Assembly: GCA_017403885.1 (NCBI GenBank)
Contig: JAFRDM010000059.1
Span: 1 to 42,769 of the forward strand
DNA from: Oscillospiraceae bacterium
Lineage (GTDB): Bacteria > Bacillota > Clostridia > Oscillospirales > Oscillospiraceae
Length of the DNA: 42,769 nucleotides
Reading direction: 5' to 3'
Shown: in pieces, positions 22,542-30,800 of the stretch
Position numbering within the stretch: position 1 is the first letter of the stretch
Layout of the letters: each line of letters opens with the position of its first letter
The notes under the pieces: generated by a model
Seen by the model: only the letters and a program-made list of their open reading frames with translations
Told to the model about the DNA's origin: nothing
Database searches by the model: none
Position numbers and translations under genes: made by a program

Positions 22542-22578
22542 AAAAAAGGCCCCTCGAAAGAAAAGCTTTCGAGGGGCC
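22542..22578 (-). terminator. Strong terminator after the Ig-type remnant
   Basis: A perfect 13-bp stem (22548-22560 with 22566-22578) and five-base loop. On the minus strand it is followed by TTTTTT. It separates the remnant from trmL. The rest of 22330-22613 is AT-rich with a lone TATAAT on the minus strand but no convincing -35. Confidence 0.9.
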
Positions 22579-22613
22579 GCTCCGGTTATTCTGCTTTTTT
22601 TACGCAGCGCGGT

Positions 22614-22819
22614 TTATTTTGCGATCAGCGCCGTCAGCGTCGCCGCTCTGCTGTACACCGTGCCGTTTGCGTTCGTGATCTTGCAGCGGTACTGATAGAG
22701 GTCTCTGCCGCAGCGGGTTCCGTGTCCGGCTGTGCATCATCTTCCGCCATTACGTTCACGGGCAGAAGCGAGATCAGCATACACAGGCACAGCAGCAAAG
22801 AAAGGATCCTTTTCTTCAC
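22614..22819 (-). pseudogene. Collapsed remnant of a secreted Ig-repeat protein
   Basis: The 5' part starts at GTG 22819 (AGGGATG upstream) and encodes a clear signal peptide, KKRILSLLLCLCMLISLLPV...VMA, followed by an acidic linker EDDAQPDTEPAAAE. Immediately after, at about 22710, the sequence switches to another frame reading LYQYRCKITNANGTVYSRAA followed by TLTALIAK and a TAA at 22614-22616. That tail is the end of an Ig-like domain, closely matching NGYQYRCKVSNANGTVTSNAATLTV in the 12787-15519 protein. In the signal-peptide frame, translation instead ends soon after in an Arg-rich tail. A large deletion with frameshift removed the body of a paralogue. The promoter and terminator are intact. 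Confidence 0.8.
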
Positions 22820-22889
22820 GCGATCACATCCCTACGTTCATTTTTGTTCGTTTCCTTCGGTCCTGTTTATAGACCTTTTCAAGTATAGT

Positions 22890-22918
22890 ATTGTAATAAT
22901 TCTCCAATTTCCTGTCAA
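22890..22918 (-). promoter_or_regulatory. Near-consensus promoter of the Ig-type remnant
   Basis: On the minus strand: TTGACA (22918-22913), 17-base spacer, TACAAT (22895-22890). The leader to the GTG start is about 65 bases. Confidence 0.75.
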
Positions 22919-22955
22919 GGAAGAATTCTCTCTCTTCTCTCCCCTGGAAATGCTC

Positions 22956-22984
22956 TTGCGCGTGCTTTCGTTCCGTCGTATAAT
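22956..22984 (+). promoter_or_regulatory. Promoter of the radical SAM gene
   Basis: TTGCGC (22956-22961), 17-base spacer, TATAAT (22979-22984). The start point would be about 22991, leaving a leader of about 25 bases before the ATG at 23015. Confidence 0.6.
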
Positions 22985-23014
22985 GCGAAGCATCAACGAT
23001 TTCCCGAGGTCGCC

Positions 23015-23917
23015 ATGGAATATGTCTGCAGCGATTGTCCGCGCAAATGCGGCGTAAAAAGAGACGATAACGGACCGGGCGGCTTCTGCGCCTCTCCCGC
23101 CTCCGCGCGCGTAGCGCGCGCCGCGCCGCACTTTGGCGAGGAGCCCTGCATCAGCGGCACGCGCGGCGCCGGGACAATCTTTTTCACCGGCTGTAATCTG
23201 CGCTGCGTGTTCTGCCAGAACCGTGAAATAAGCCGCGGCGGCGAAGGCCGCGCCGTGAGCCGCGACGCGCTGCGCGGCATGATGCTGCGCCTGCGCGACG
23301 AGGGTGTGCACTGCATCGACCTCGTCACGCCCACGCACTTTCTGCGCGCCGTGCGCGAGGCGCTCGATGGACTCGCGCTCGGCATCCCGGTGGTGTGGAA
23401 CTCCTCGGGCTATGAAAGCGTCGAGGCGCTGCGCTCGCTCGAAGGGCTGGTGCAGGTTTATCTGCCGGACTACAAATACAGCGACGCGTCGCTTGCGAAG
23501 CGGTACAGCGCCGCGCCCGATTACCCGCAGGTCGCCGCGGCCGCGATCCGGGAGATGTTCCGTCAGACCGGGCCGTACCGTCTCGACGGGGACGGCCTGC
23601 TTGTCTCGGGCGTGCTGATCCGGCATCTGATCCTCCCCGGGGAGATCGAAAACTCGATGGGGGCGATCGACTTCGCCGCCGAGAGCTTTCCCCGCGGCAG
23701 CGTGCTCTTTTCGCTCATGAGCCAATACACTCCGATAGAGGGTCTCGGGCGCTTCCCCTCCCTCTGCCGCCGCGTGGACGCGGAGGAGAACGAGCATCTG
23801 ATCCGCTATATGCGCAGCTGCGGCCTTACGGAGGGTTACTGGCAGGAAACCGCCTCCGCCACGGAGGAGCAGATCCCGGCCTTCGACGGCACGGGCGTGG
23901 AGCCGCCTTCCGATTAA
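23015..23917 (+). CDS. Radical SAM protein, PflA-like activating-enzyme family
   Basis: A 300-residue cytosolic radical SAM enzyme. The N-terminus has an extra Cys motif, CSDCPRKCGV, and then GGFC, typical of the 'putative pyruvate formate-lyase activating enzyme' group. The radical SAM site is CNLRCVFCQN. SAM/substrate-site landmarks are DLVTPTHFLRA, WNSSGYES and VYLPDYKY. The C-terminal half has GVLIRHLILPGEIENS and LFSLMSQYTPI. Members of this group are widely distributed; the substrate is not established, and activation of a glycyl-radical enzyme is only assumed by name. No glycyl-radical enzyme lies in the window. It is monocistronic, with its own promoter. Confidence 0.9.
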   Translation: MEYVCSDCPRKCGVKRDDNGPGGFCASPASARVARAAPHFGEEPCISGTRGAGTIFFTGCNLRCVFCQNREISRGGEGRAVSRDALRGMMLRLRDEGVHCIDLVTPTHFLRAVREALDGLALGIPVVWNSSGYESVEALRSLEGLVQVYLPDYKYSDASLAKRYSAAPDYPQVAAAAIREMFRQTGPYRLDGDGLLVSGVLIRHLILPGEIENSMGAIDFAAESFPRGSVLFSLMSQYTPIEGLGRFPSLCRRVDAEENEHLIRYMRSCGLTEGYWQETASATEEQIPAFDGTGVEPPSD

Positions 23918-23933
23918 TGGAAAGAGTCTTTCC

Positions 23934-23962
23934 TTGACATTTCGCCTGCGATAGCCGATAAT
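23934..23962 (+). promoter_or_regulatory. Strong promoter of the alpha-hydroxy-acid dehydrogenase-like gene
   Basis: TTGACA (23934-23939), 17-base spacer, GATAAT (23957-23962). The leader is about 55 bases. Confidence 0.75.
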
Positions 23963-24023
23963 CGTATTGTCACTTCATCTGATTAACCTGCGTCAATCAA
24001 TCAACTATTCGGAGGGAAAAGCT

Positions 24024-25046
24024 ATGGAATACAAAGAGATCCTGGAAGCAGCAAGAAAAAACACCGCCCCGCACTGCATGGCCTGTCCCGTGTGCAACGG
24101 AAGGGCATGCGGCAACAACGTCCCCGGTCCGGGCTGCAAGTTCCCCGGCGCCACCGCCGCGCGCAACTATGACAAATGGCAGGAGATCTTCGTGAACATG
24201 GACACGCTTTGCGAGAACGTCGCGGACCCCGACGTGTCCTTCGAGCTTTTCGGCCGCAGCTTCTCCGCGCCGATCTTCGTCGCTCCGCTCGGCGCCGTGG
24301 ATATGCACTACGGTCCGAAATACAACGACCTGAGCTATAACGCCGAGTTGATGCGCGCCGCGGTCGACTGCGGCATCCTCGCCTTCACGGGCGATGGCAT
24401 CAACCCCGACATCATGCGGGACGCCGTGCGCGAGAGCGCCTCGGCCGTCGGCGGGCTGACGATCCCGACGATCAAGCCCTGGAGCCGCGAGGTCGTGTTC
24501 GAAAAGCTGGACGGTGTGATCGAAAACAACATCTTCGCCGCCGCGATGGACGTCGACGGCGCGGGCCTTCCCTTCCTCAAGAAGCTGGGCGGCAAGGCCG
24601 GCAGCAAGTCCGTCGAAGAGATGCGCGAGATCATCGAGCACGCGGGCCGTCCCTTCATCGTCAAGGGCATCATGACCGTCGCCGGCGCGAAGAAGGCCGT
24701 TGAGGCGGGCGCCGCCGGCATCGTCGTGTCCAACCACGGCGGACGCGTGCAGGGCGGCGTTCCCTCCACCGCCGAGGTTCTCGGCGAGATCGCCGACGCC
24801 GTGAAGGGTCAGACCGTGATCTTCGTCGACGGCGGCATCCGCTCCGGCGTGGACGTGTTCCGCGCGCTGGCGCTCGGCGCCGACGCGGTGCTCGTCGGCC
24901 GTCCCTTCGCCACGATGATGTACGGCGCGGGGGGAGAAGGCGTGAAGGTGCTCTTCGACAAGCTCGTCGGCGAACTCAAGGGCACGATGACCATGTGCGG
25001 CGCGGCCTCGCTCAAGGACATCGACCGCAGCAGGATCCGCCTGTAA
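24024..25046 (+). CDS. FMN-dependent alpha-hydroxy-acid oxidising/dehydrogenase family protein
   Basis: A 340-residue TIM-barrel flavoenzyme related to lactate oxidase and glycolate oxidase. The ATG at 24024 follows GGAGGG by normal spacing; an in-frame ATG 19 codons upstream lies inside the leader. The N-terminus is Cys-rich, with CMACPVCNGRACG and a further Cys, a pattern found in clostridial members and not in classical lactate oxidase; it may bind a metal or Fe-S cluster. FMN and substrate sites include APIFVAPLGAVDM, PFIVKGIMTVAGA with the phosphate/flavin Lys, and IVVSNHGGRVQGG with the catalytic His, then FVDGGIRSGVDVFRALALGA and DAVLVGRP. The substrate is unknown. It is monocistronic between a strong promoter and terminator. 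Confidence 0.9.
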   Translation: MEYKEILEAARKNTAPHCMACPVCNGRACGNNVPGPGCKFPGATAARNYDKWQEIFVNMDTLCENVADPDVSFELFGRSFSAPIFVAPLGAVDMHYGPKYNDLSYNAELMRAAVDCGILAFTGDGINPDIMRDAVRESASAVGGLTIPTIKPWSREVVFEKLDGVIENNIFAAAMDVDGAGLPFLKKLGGKAGSKSVEEMREIIEHAGRPFIVKGIMTVAGAKKAVEAGAAGIVVSNHGGRVQGGVPSTAEVLGEIADAVKGQTVIFVDGGIRSGVDVFRALALGADAVLVGRPFATMMYGAGGEGVKVLFDKLVGELKGTMTMCGAASLKDIDRSRIRL

Positions 25047-25059
25047 ATCTCTTAAAAAG

Positions 25060-25092
25060 AACTGCGGGGAAGCTCTCTTCCCCGCAGTTTTC
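25060..25092 (+). terminator. Terminator of the alpha-hydroxy-acid dehydrogenase-like gene
   Basis: A perfect 13-bp stem (25060-25072 with 25077-25089) and four-base loop; T residues at the end. Confidence 0.9.
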
Positions 25093-25101
25093 ATTTACGC
25101 G

Positions 25102-25136
25102 AAAAAGCGCCGGAACGGCTTTCGTTCCGGTGCTTT
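25102..25136 (-). terminator. Terminator of the kinase-pepT-LRR operon
   Basis: A 14-bp stem with one G-U pair (25104-25117 with 25123-25136). On the minus strand it ends in a T-run (complement of AAAAA at 25102-25106), 5 bases after the kinase stop codon. Confidence 0.88.
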
Positions 25137-25141
25137 ATTTC

Positions 25142-26206
25142 TCAGCGTTTCCGCTCCTCTTCCACGATGCGGCGCATCTCGTCCCATTTCTTCTCCATGT
25201 CCGCGATCAGCTTGAACTGCGTGCGGGCGCGGTCGAGATTATGCTCCGGGTAATCGATGGAAAAATATCTGTCTCCCTTGAGATAGTCCGCCAGGAAACG
25301 CGAACCGCATTCGATCGTCATCGTATAGGCGCCGAGAGGGAGGCAGGCGATCTCCTCGTCCGTCAGCGAGGGACAGGCCTCGAGGAAGCCGCGGGTGAAG
25401 ACGCGGAAGAGATGCAGGTCGAGCCCGACCTTTCCGAGGTCCTTTTCGTCCTCCGCCGCGGTGGAGGCGCCGAAGCGGATCGCATCGCCGAAGTCATACA
25501 CGGACAGACCCGGCATCACGGTGTCCAGGTCGATCACGCAGATCGCCCGGCGGGTATCCGCGTCGAAGAGGACGTTGTTGATCTTCGTGTCGTTGTGCGT
25601 CACGCGGACCGGGAGCGCCCCCGCGTCGCGCATGCGCTGCAGCCGGGAGGCCGTCTCTTCCCTCTCGAGCACGAACTCCAGCTCGCGCCGTACGTCCCCG
25701 AGCCGCCCGGCTGCGTTCTCCGCCGCGGCTTCGCGCAGCTGGCGGTATCGCTCGGGCGTGTTGTGGAAGTTCTCTATCGTCTCGCCCAGCTCCTCCGCCG
25801 GGAAATCGCAGAGCGCGTTCTGGAACATGCCGAAGGCGCGGGCGCACTCGTAGAAATCGCCGTCGCTCTCCGCCCGGTCCAGACAAATGCTGTTGTCCAC
25901 ATAGCGGTAGGCGCGCCACGCCCCTCCGCGGCCGTCGTCGTAATAGCGCTTGCCGTCGAGGGTGTCGATATAGCTGATCATCGCGGGCTTCTCCCCGCTC
26001 TGCGCGGCGAGGAAGCGGCTGATGGCCGCGACGTTGTCCATGATGACATAGGTCCTGGGAAAGGCGTAGGTATTGACGTCCTGCAGGATGTAGCGCGCGC
26101 CGGTGTCGGTCGTGATCAGATAGGTCGCGTTGACATGGCCCCGTCGGATCTCCTCGCACGCCGCCGGCTTTCCGTCGATGGGAAAGCGCTCGATCTCATG
26201 TCTCAT
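25142..26206 (-). CDS. Phosphotransferase of the APH/choline-kinase fold, N-acetylhexosamine-kinase-like
   Basis: A 354-residue cytosolic kinase of the aminoglycoside-phosphotransferase fold. The N-lobe has RRGHVNATYLITTDTGARYI and the nucleotide-site LQDVN. The catalytic loop is VTHNDTKINNVLFD (H-x-D...N) and the Mg-binding site is CVIDLDTVMPGLSVYDFGDA. This order, with HNDTK and DTVMPG, resembles N-acetylhexosamine 1-kinase (NahK), which acts in salvage of mucin and milk-glycan sugars, so a sugar kinase is the best guess; other small-molecule substrates are possible. It follows pepT by 23 bases with an AGGAAA ribosome binding site, and ends at the 25102 terminator. Confidence 0.87.
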   Translation of the reverse strand: MRHEIERFPIDGKPAACEEIRRGHVNATYLITTDTGARYILQDVNTYAFPRTYVIMDNVAAISRFLAAQSGEKPAMISYIDTLDGKRYYDDGRGGAWRAYRYVDNSICLDRAESDGDFYECARAFGMFQNALCDFPAEELGETIENFHNTPERYRQLREAAAENAAGRLGDVRRELEFVLEREETASRLQRMRDAGALPVRVTHNDTKINNVLFDADTRRAICVIDLDTVMPGLSVYDFGDAIRFGASTAAEDEKDLGKVGLDLHLFRVFTRGFLEACPSLTDEEIACLPLGAYTMTIECGSRFLADYLKGDRYFSIDYPEHNLDRARTQFKLIADMEKKWDEMRRIVEEERKR

Positions 26207-26229
26207 GCTGCGGTTTCCTTTTCCTTTTT

Positions 26230-27444
26230 TCAGCGCGCCAGATCGACGATCGCCTCGACCAGACGGGCCGCGGCGTCGAGGTTTTCGGCGCTGGTGTGCT
26301 CATAGGGTCCGTGGCAGGCGTAGCCGCCCGTCCCGATGTTGGGGCAGAGCAGCCCGCGGAAAGACAGCTGTGCGCCGTCGGTCCCGCCGCGGATCGGCAC
26401 GCGCACGGGCTCGAGCCCCAGCGTGCGCACGGCCCTTTCTGCCAGCTCAACGATCTCCATGCGGCTTTCGAGCTTCTCGGCCATGTTGCGGTACTGCCCG
26501 CGGATCGTGAGCTTCGCCGTGCCGGGGCCGTATTTTTCGTTGATCTGCTTTTCGATCAGCCGCATCAGCTTTTCCTTCTCCCGCAGGCCGTCCGCGTCAT
26601 GGTCGCGCAGGATATAGTGCAGCTCCGCCTTCTCCACCGAGCCGCTCATGTCGGTAAGGTGGAAAAAGCCCTCGTATCCTTCGGTGCACTCCGGCACCGC
26701 GCCGGCGGGCAGCATGGCGTTGATCTCCATGGCCACGAGCGAGGCGTTGATCATCTTGCCCTTGGCGCTGCCGGGATGGATGTTGAAGCCGGCGATCTCC
26801 CACCTGGCGGAAGCGGCGTTGAAGGTTTCGAAGTTGATCTCGTTGAGCTCGCCGCCGTCGACCGTATAGGCAAAATCCGCGCCGAAGCGCGCGAGATCGA
26901 GAAGCGCCGCGCCGTGCCCGACTTCCTCGTCCGGCGTGAAGCATACGGCGACCGCGCCGTGTGGCCGGCCCTCGGCAAGGATGCGCTCGCAGGCGGTCAT
27001 GATCGCGGCGATGCCGGCCTTGTCGTCCGCGCCGAGCACAGTGGTGCCGTCGGTCGTGACGAGGGTGTGGCCTTTGAGATCGGGAAGGCGCGGATTGACC
27101 TCGGCGCTGAGGACGCGCCCGCTCGCGCCGAGCGCGACGGGGCCTCCGTCGTAGTTCTCGATCAGCTGCGGCCGCACGTTTTCCCCCGGGAAATCGGGGA
27201 TCGTGTCGAGATGCGCGATAAAGCCCACGCAGGGACGCTGCTCGCAGCCCGGCGCGGCGGGAAGGAAGCCGTAGACATAGGCGTGCTCATCGACGAACAC
27301 GCGCTCCATCCCCAGGTCCTTCATTTCCTTTTCCAGCGCGCGGGAGAGATCGAACTCCCGCTCCTCGGTGGGGGTGCGGTCGTCTCTCTCGCTGCTGGCG
27401 GTGTGGATCTTCACATAGCTCAGAAAGCGTTCCAGTGCGGTCAT
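26230..27444 (-). CDS. pepT: Peptidase T (tripeptide aminopeptidase)
   Basis: A zinc-dependent M20-family enzyme that removes the N-terminal residue from tripeptides in the cytosol. The 404-residue length is standard. Metal and catalytic sites are visible: GFIAHLDTIPDFPG (His and catalytic Asp), TVLGADDKAGIAAIM (bridging Asp), CFTPDEEVGHGA (general-base Glu and metal Glu), and YTVDGGELNEINFETFNAA, with GGYACHGPYEHTSAEN at the C-terminus supplying the last His. It starts 13 bases after the LRR-protein stop and continues into the kinase gene, so the three form a unit. Together with the sugar kinase it fits nutrient salvage. Confidence 0.97.
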   Translation of the reverse strand: MTALERFLSYVKIHTASSERDDRTPTEEREFDLSRALEKEMKDLGMERVFVDEHAYVYGFLPAAPGCEQRPCVGFIAHLDTIPDFPGENVRPQLIENYDGGPVALGASGRVLSAEVNPRLPDLKGHTLVTTDGTTVLGADDKAGIAAIMTACERILAEGRPHGAVAVCFTPDEEVGHGAALLDLARFGADFAYTVDGGELNEINFETFNAASARWEIAGFNIHPGSAKGKMINASLVAMEINAMLPAGAVPECTEGYEGFFHLTDMSGSVEKAELHYILRDHDADGLREKEKLMRLIEKQINEKYGPGTAKLTIRGQYRNMAEKLESRMEIVELAERAVRTLGLEPVRVPIRGGTDGAQLSFRGLLCPNIGTGGYACHGPYEHTSAENLDAAARLVEAIVDLAR

Positions 27445-27457
27445 GGTCTTCTCTCCC

Positions 27458-29254
27458 TTATACGATCACGTTATAGTTCATGCCCAGATTGTCGCGCATC
27501 TCGCGGTAGCTGGGGTCGTCGCGCCAGTAGTTGCCGATGGCGTTGTCCTCCCAGGCCCAGAAGCAGACCTTCGTGTTGGGCAGCGCGTCGCGGATCTCCT
27601 GCTGCTGGGCTTCGGAAAGGCCGCTGTCGACCCACCAGAGCCGCTCGAGCTGCTTCATTTCGAACAGCTGCGTATAGTCGTCGAGACGGCAGTGGCCGAT
27701 GTTCAGATGCCGCAGGTTCGGAAGCCGCTGGATCGGCTCGAGGTCGCGCACGGCCGTGAAAAACATCTCGAGGTAGTACAGCTCGGTCATTTCACGCAGC
27801 GGCTCGAGACTCGTGACGGGAGCGCTGCAGATGATCAGAAATCTCAGGTGCGGCATCGTCGAGACAAAGTCGATCCTGTCGAAATTGCCGTGGCCGAGGT
27901 CGAGCGTCACCATATCGGTGCAGTAGCGGATCGGCGCGGCGTTCTCATAGGGCAGATAGCCCCATTCGTTGGAAAACTTGGACATGCAGAAGTTGTCCGC
28001 GTCGGTGCGGCAGGCGATGCCGTTGAGATATACGCGCCAGACGATATCCGTCTGTCCGGCGTACTTCTCCCGCAGGGCGGCGAGCGTCTCGTCGTCGATG
28101 CCGCAGTCGCAGAGATACAGCTTTTCAAGCCGTGCCATCGCCGCGACGGCCTTTTCGGCCTCGCCCAGATCCTCGATCCTGCGGTTTGAGAGATCGAGCT
28201 CCTTCCAATCGGTCGAGCAGTCCTTGCCGCATACCGTCGTGCGGCAGATCACCTCGACGCCGCCGTAGGCCTCGCGGATCGCGATCACGTCGTCGAGAGC
28301 CATCTTCCGCGAGCCGAGATTGATGATCTTCAGTTCCTCGAAGTCTCCGCCGTGGTCGAGAAGCTCCTGCAGATCCAGCGCGGCGTTTTCGGGGATGTTG
28401 ATGTTTTCGGTGTTGCTGCGGACGCTCTGCCCCGCGATCGTCACCTTGAACAGAAAGCGCACCTTCGGATAGCGCGAGCGCAGCGCGCCGAGCTCGGTCC
28501 TTTCAAAGCGGGCGTTCGAGGTGTCTACCATGCGCGTGTCGGGCAGATACTGAAGCTTCTCGCCCAGCTCCTCCGCCGTGACGCCCTCGGGCAGCGTCAG
28601 CTCCTTCGTCGTGTGCGGAAAGCTCTCCCCGCCGATGACGACGTTCCATTTCATCTCGACATCCTCGCCCAGCAGCGCGCGCACAGCCATGATCTCCGGC
28701 CAGCAGGAGGCCGCCGTGGCGTCGATGCGCTTGAGAGAAGGGAAATAATTGAAGTTTTTCACCTCGTCGGGGCCGAAATCACCGACAGAGAGCTCCTCGG
28801 AGCGGCTGTCGAAGCGCTGCGCGCCGACGGGCACCATCCAGCGCACATCCAGCGCGGGATAGCGCTCGATCAGCTGCATGATCTCGGCGCTGCAGTCGGC
28901 CCGGCGGGCGTCCACATAGTGCAGCGAAGGGAAAAAGGCGAAGCTGTCCACCTCGTCCGCCGTGAAGTTCTCGACGGCGATCGCCTCGGAGAGGCAGTCG
29001 TAGCTCCACTCCCCGATCGGCACGTCCCACAGCACGACGGCCTCGGGACAGCGGCGGGCGATCTCGCGGTACTGCCGGACGCTGACGCTCCTGCCGCGCA
29101 GGTCGATCGGTTCGCCCTTGGGGAAGAGCGAACCCATGGCGATGTTGTAGTGCGCATGGACGTACACGACCGCGCCGATCGCGAGCGCAATGAGCAGCAG
29201 CACGGCGATCAGCGGAGCCGCGCTGTTTTTCTTTTTCCGTTTCCTTACGGCCAT
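27458..29254 (-). CDS. Membrane-anchored leucine-rich-repeat protein, unknown function
   Basis: About 598 residues from the ATG at 29254 (GGAGG six bases upstream). The N-terminus is very basic (VRKRKKKN) followed by one hydrophobic helix (about residues 13-33), giving a single-pass anchor with the bulk outside. Residues about 50-330 contain repeated units of about 75 residues of the form W-x-V-P-I/V-G, a strand with E-L-x-x-x, and F-F-P-S-L-x-x-I/V-D-A (for example FAFFPSLHYVDARRADC and FNYFPSLKRIDATAASC). The C-terminal third is more ordinary LRR (MVTLDLGHG, LRFLIICSAPVTSLEPL, LYYLEMFFTAVRDLEPI). It has no LPXTG. A binding or sensor role outside the cell is inferred. It heads LRR-pepT-kinase. 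Confidence 0.85.
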   Translation of the reverse strand: MAVRKRKKKNSAAPLIAVLLLIALAIGAVVYVHAHYNIAMGSLFPKGEPIDLRGRSVSVRQYREIARRCPEAVVLWDVPIGEWSYDCLSEAIAVENFTADEVDSFAFFPSLHYVDARRADCSAEIMQLIERYPALDVRWMVPVGAQRFDSRSEELSVGDFGPDEVKNFNYFPSLKRIDATAASCWPEIMAVRALLGEDVEMKWNVVIGGESFPHTTKELTLPEGVTAEELGEKLQYLPDTRMVDTSNARFERTELGALRSRYPKVRFLFKVTIAGQSVRSNTENINIPENAALDLQELLDHGGDFEELKIINLGSRKMALDDVIAIREAYGGVEVICRTTVCGKDCSTDWKELDLSNRRIEDLGEAEKAVAAMARLEKLYLCDCGIDDETLAALREKYAGQTDIVWRVYLNGIACRTDADNFCMSKFSNEWGYLPYENAAPIRYCTDMVTLDLGHGNFDRIDFVSTMPHLRFLIICSAPVTSLEPLREMTELYYLEMFFTAVRDLEPIQRLPNLRHLNIGHCRLDDYTQLFEMKQLERLWWVDSGLSEAQQQEIRDALPNTKVCFWAWEDNAIGNYWRDDPSYREMRDNLGMNYNVIV

Positions 29255-29315
29255 AGTTTCCTCCACGAAGAGAGCTGGTTCAATTGAGTTATTTTATCAT
29301 CCCGGCGACGCTTTT

Positions 29316-29765
29316 TCAAGAGCGGCGGGCTCTGACGGCGGGGCTGTTGCGCGCGACCGAGGAGCCGTCCACGCAGAAGAAGGTGAAGCAGGCCGTCGCC
29401 AGCAGCCTTTCCTCCTCTCCCGTCAGCGCGACGTCGACGAGCACGGTGCTCTTGCCGCGGTGCCGCACCCGCGCCTCGGCCCGGACGTTGCCGGAGCTCT
29501 GCGTGCGCAGGAAATGGATATCCGAGGCCTGGGTCACGTAGACCCTCCCGTCGCCGGTCGCGGCGCAGCCCGCCGCGTTGTCCGCCAGCGTAAAGAGCGC
29601 GCCGCCGTGCACGAGGCCGTGCGGATTCAGAAATTCGGGGCGGAGAGGAAGCCGCAGGCGCGAGAAATCGGGTCCGACCTCTTCGATCTCGACGCCGAGG
29701 AGCTGCACAAAAGGATTATGCCGGTTGACTTCCATACTCTTTTCTTTCAGCGAACGTTCTTCCAT
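29316..29765 (-). CDS. PaaI-family hotdog-fold thioesterase
   Basis: A 149-residue hotdog-fold enzyme that hydrolyses acyl-CoA thioesters, with substrate not predictable. The motif NPHGLVHGGALFTLADNAAG contains the conserved H-G-G and catalytic Asp of the PaaI group. FLRTQSSGNVRAEARVRHRG and VDVALTGEEERLLATACFTF form the next strands. GGAGG lies seven bases before the ATG at 29765. The C-terminus (SPAVRARRS) is a short basic tail. A 61-base gap separates it from the downstream LRR gene, so they may share a transcript. The function may be clearing stalled acyl-CoA or aryl-CoA. Confidence 0.92.
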   Translation of the reverse strand: MEERSLKEKSMEVNRHNPFVQLLGVEIEEVGPDFSRLRLPLRPEFLNPHGLVHGGALFTLADNAAGCAATGDGRVYVTQASDIHFLRTQSSGNVRAEARVRHRGKSTVLVDVALTGEEERLLATACFTFFCVDGSSVARNSPAVRARRS

Positions 29766-29959
29766 GACCGCGCCTCCGATGCAGAAAAATCACGCAGAAC
29801 AGTATAACAGGCCGCGGCCGCAAATGCCAGCATTATTTATGAAAAAAGGCTTTTCGCTTGCAATCGCGTATCATTCGGATCTTTTTGAGGCCACCTTATT
29901 GCAATAGAGGAAGTTTTTATCTTTTTTTGCAACTACGACTACCAATTTTGTAAAAGCTA

Positions 29960-29968
29960 TGTTATAAT
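29960..29968 (+). promoter_or_regulatory. Extended -10 promoter of the two-component system
   Basis: TG-T-TATAAT (29960-29968), an extended -10 element, with no good -35. The leader to the ATG at 30035 is about 60 bases. The rest of 29766-30034 is AT-rich without a gene. Confidence 0.55.
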
Positions 29969-30034
29969 TTAGTATCTCGAATTGCGGCATGCGATCCATG
30001 CCGGGACAGAAACAACGAATTGGGGGCTGTTTTC

Positions 30035-30724
30035 ATGAAGAAGATTCTCGTACTCGAGGACGAGTCCAATATCCGCAGCTTCGTGGTCATCAATCTGCGC
30101 CGCAGCGGATACGAGCCGATCGAGGCCGAAAACGGAGCGGAGGCGCTTGAAAAGCTCAAGGTCAATCCCGATATCTGCCTGGCGCTGCTGGATGTGATGC
30201 TGCCGGACATCGACGGCTTCGAGGTCTGCCGCCGCATCCGCGCGACCGGCTCGAAAATGGGCATCATCATGCTGACGGCCAAGAGTCAGGAGATCGACAA
30301 GGTCACCGGCCTCATGACCGGCGCGGACGACTATGTCACCAAGCCCTTCTCCCCCGCCGAGCTCACCGCCCGCGTGGACGCGCTGATCCGCCGTCTCGGC
30401 GTAGACGATGATGAACACTCCAGCGTGGAGATCACGAGCGGCCCCTTCGTGCTCAACACGCGCAACCGCACGCTGGAGAAGAACGGCCAGCGTCTCAAGC
30501 TCACGCAGATCGAATATCTGCTGATGAAGCTCTTTATGGAGAATCCCGGCAAGGCCATGTCGCGCGAGGATATCCTCTCCGCCGTCTGGGGGGGCGACTT
30601 CTCGGGCGAGCTCAAAACCGTGGACGTCAACATCCGCCGTCTGCGCATCAAGATCGAAAGCGACCCGACCGAGCCGGAGTATCTCACCACCGTATGGGGC
30701 TACGGCTACAAGTGGGGCTACTGA
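30035..30724 (+). CDS. OmpR/PhoB-family response regulator
   Basis: A 229-residue transcription factor. The receiver domain (1-120) has the acidic pocket Glu8/Asp9, the phospho-acceptor Asp53 in LLDVMLPD, Thr81 in MLTAKS and Lys103 in VTKPF. The C-terminal winged helix (about 130-229) has LTQIEYLLMKLFMENPGK, the recognition helix VDVNIRRLRIKIE and the wing VWGYGYKW. The ATG at 30035 follows a G-rich ribosome binding site. It pairs with the histidine kinase 76 bases downstream. Its regulon is unknown; no phosphate or cell-wall gene lies next to it, so I give no symbol. Confidence 0.95.
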   Translation: MKKILVLEDESNIRSFVVINLRRSGYEPIEAENGAEALEKLKVNPDICLALLDVMLPDIDGFEVCRRIRATGSKMGIIMLTAKSQEIDKVTGLMTGADDYVTKPFSPAELTARVDALIRRLGVDDDEHSSVEITSGPFVLNTRNRTLEKNGQRLKLTQIEYLLMKLFMENPGKAMSREDILSAVWGGDFSGELKTVDVNIRRLRIKIESDPTEPEYLTTVWGYGYKWGY

Positions 30725-30800
30725 TCCTCTCTCTTTTTTCGCCACCTCCTCGCGCGGCTTGACGCCGCGCATTTTAAACAGAAAGCATATACGGTAACAT

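Noticed and set aside
22614-22819. Programmed frameshift joining the signal peptide to the Ig tail
   Set aside because: No slippery heptamer or downstream pseudoknot is seen at the frame change, and the product would be too short for an Ig domain, so decay is the simpler reading.
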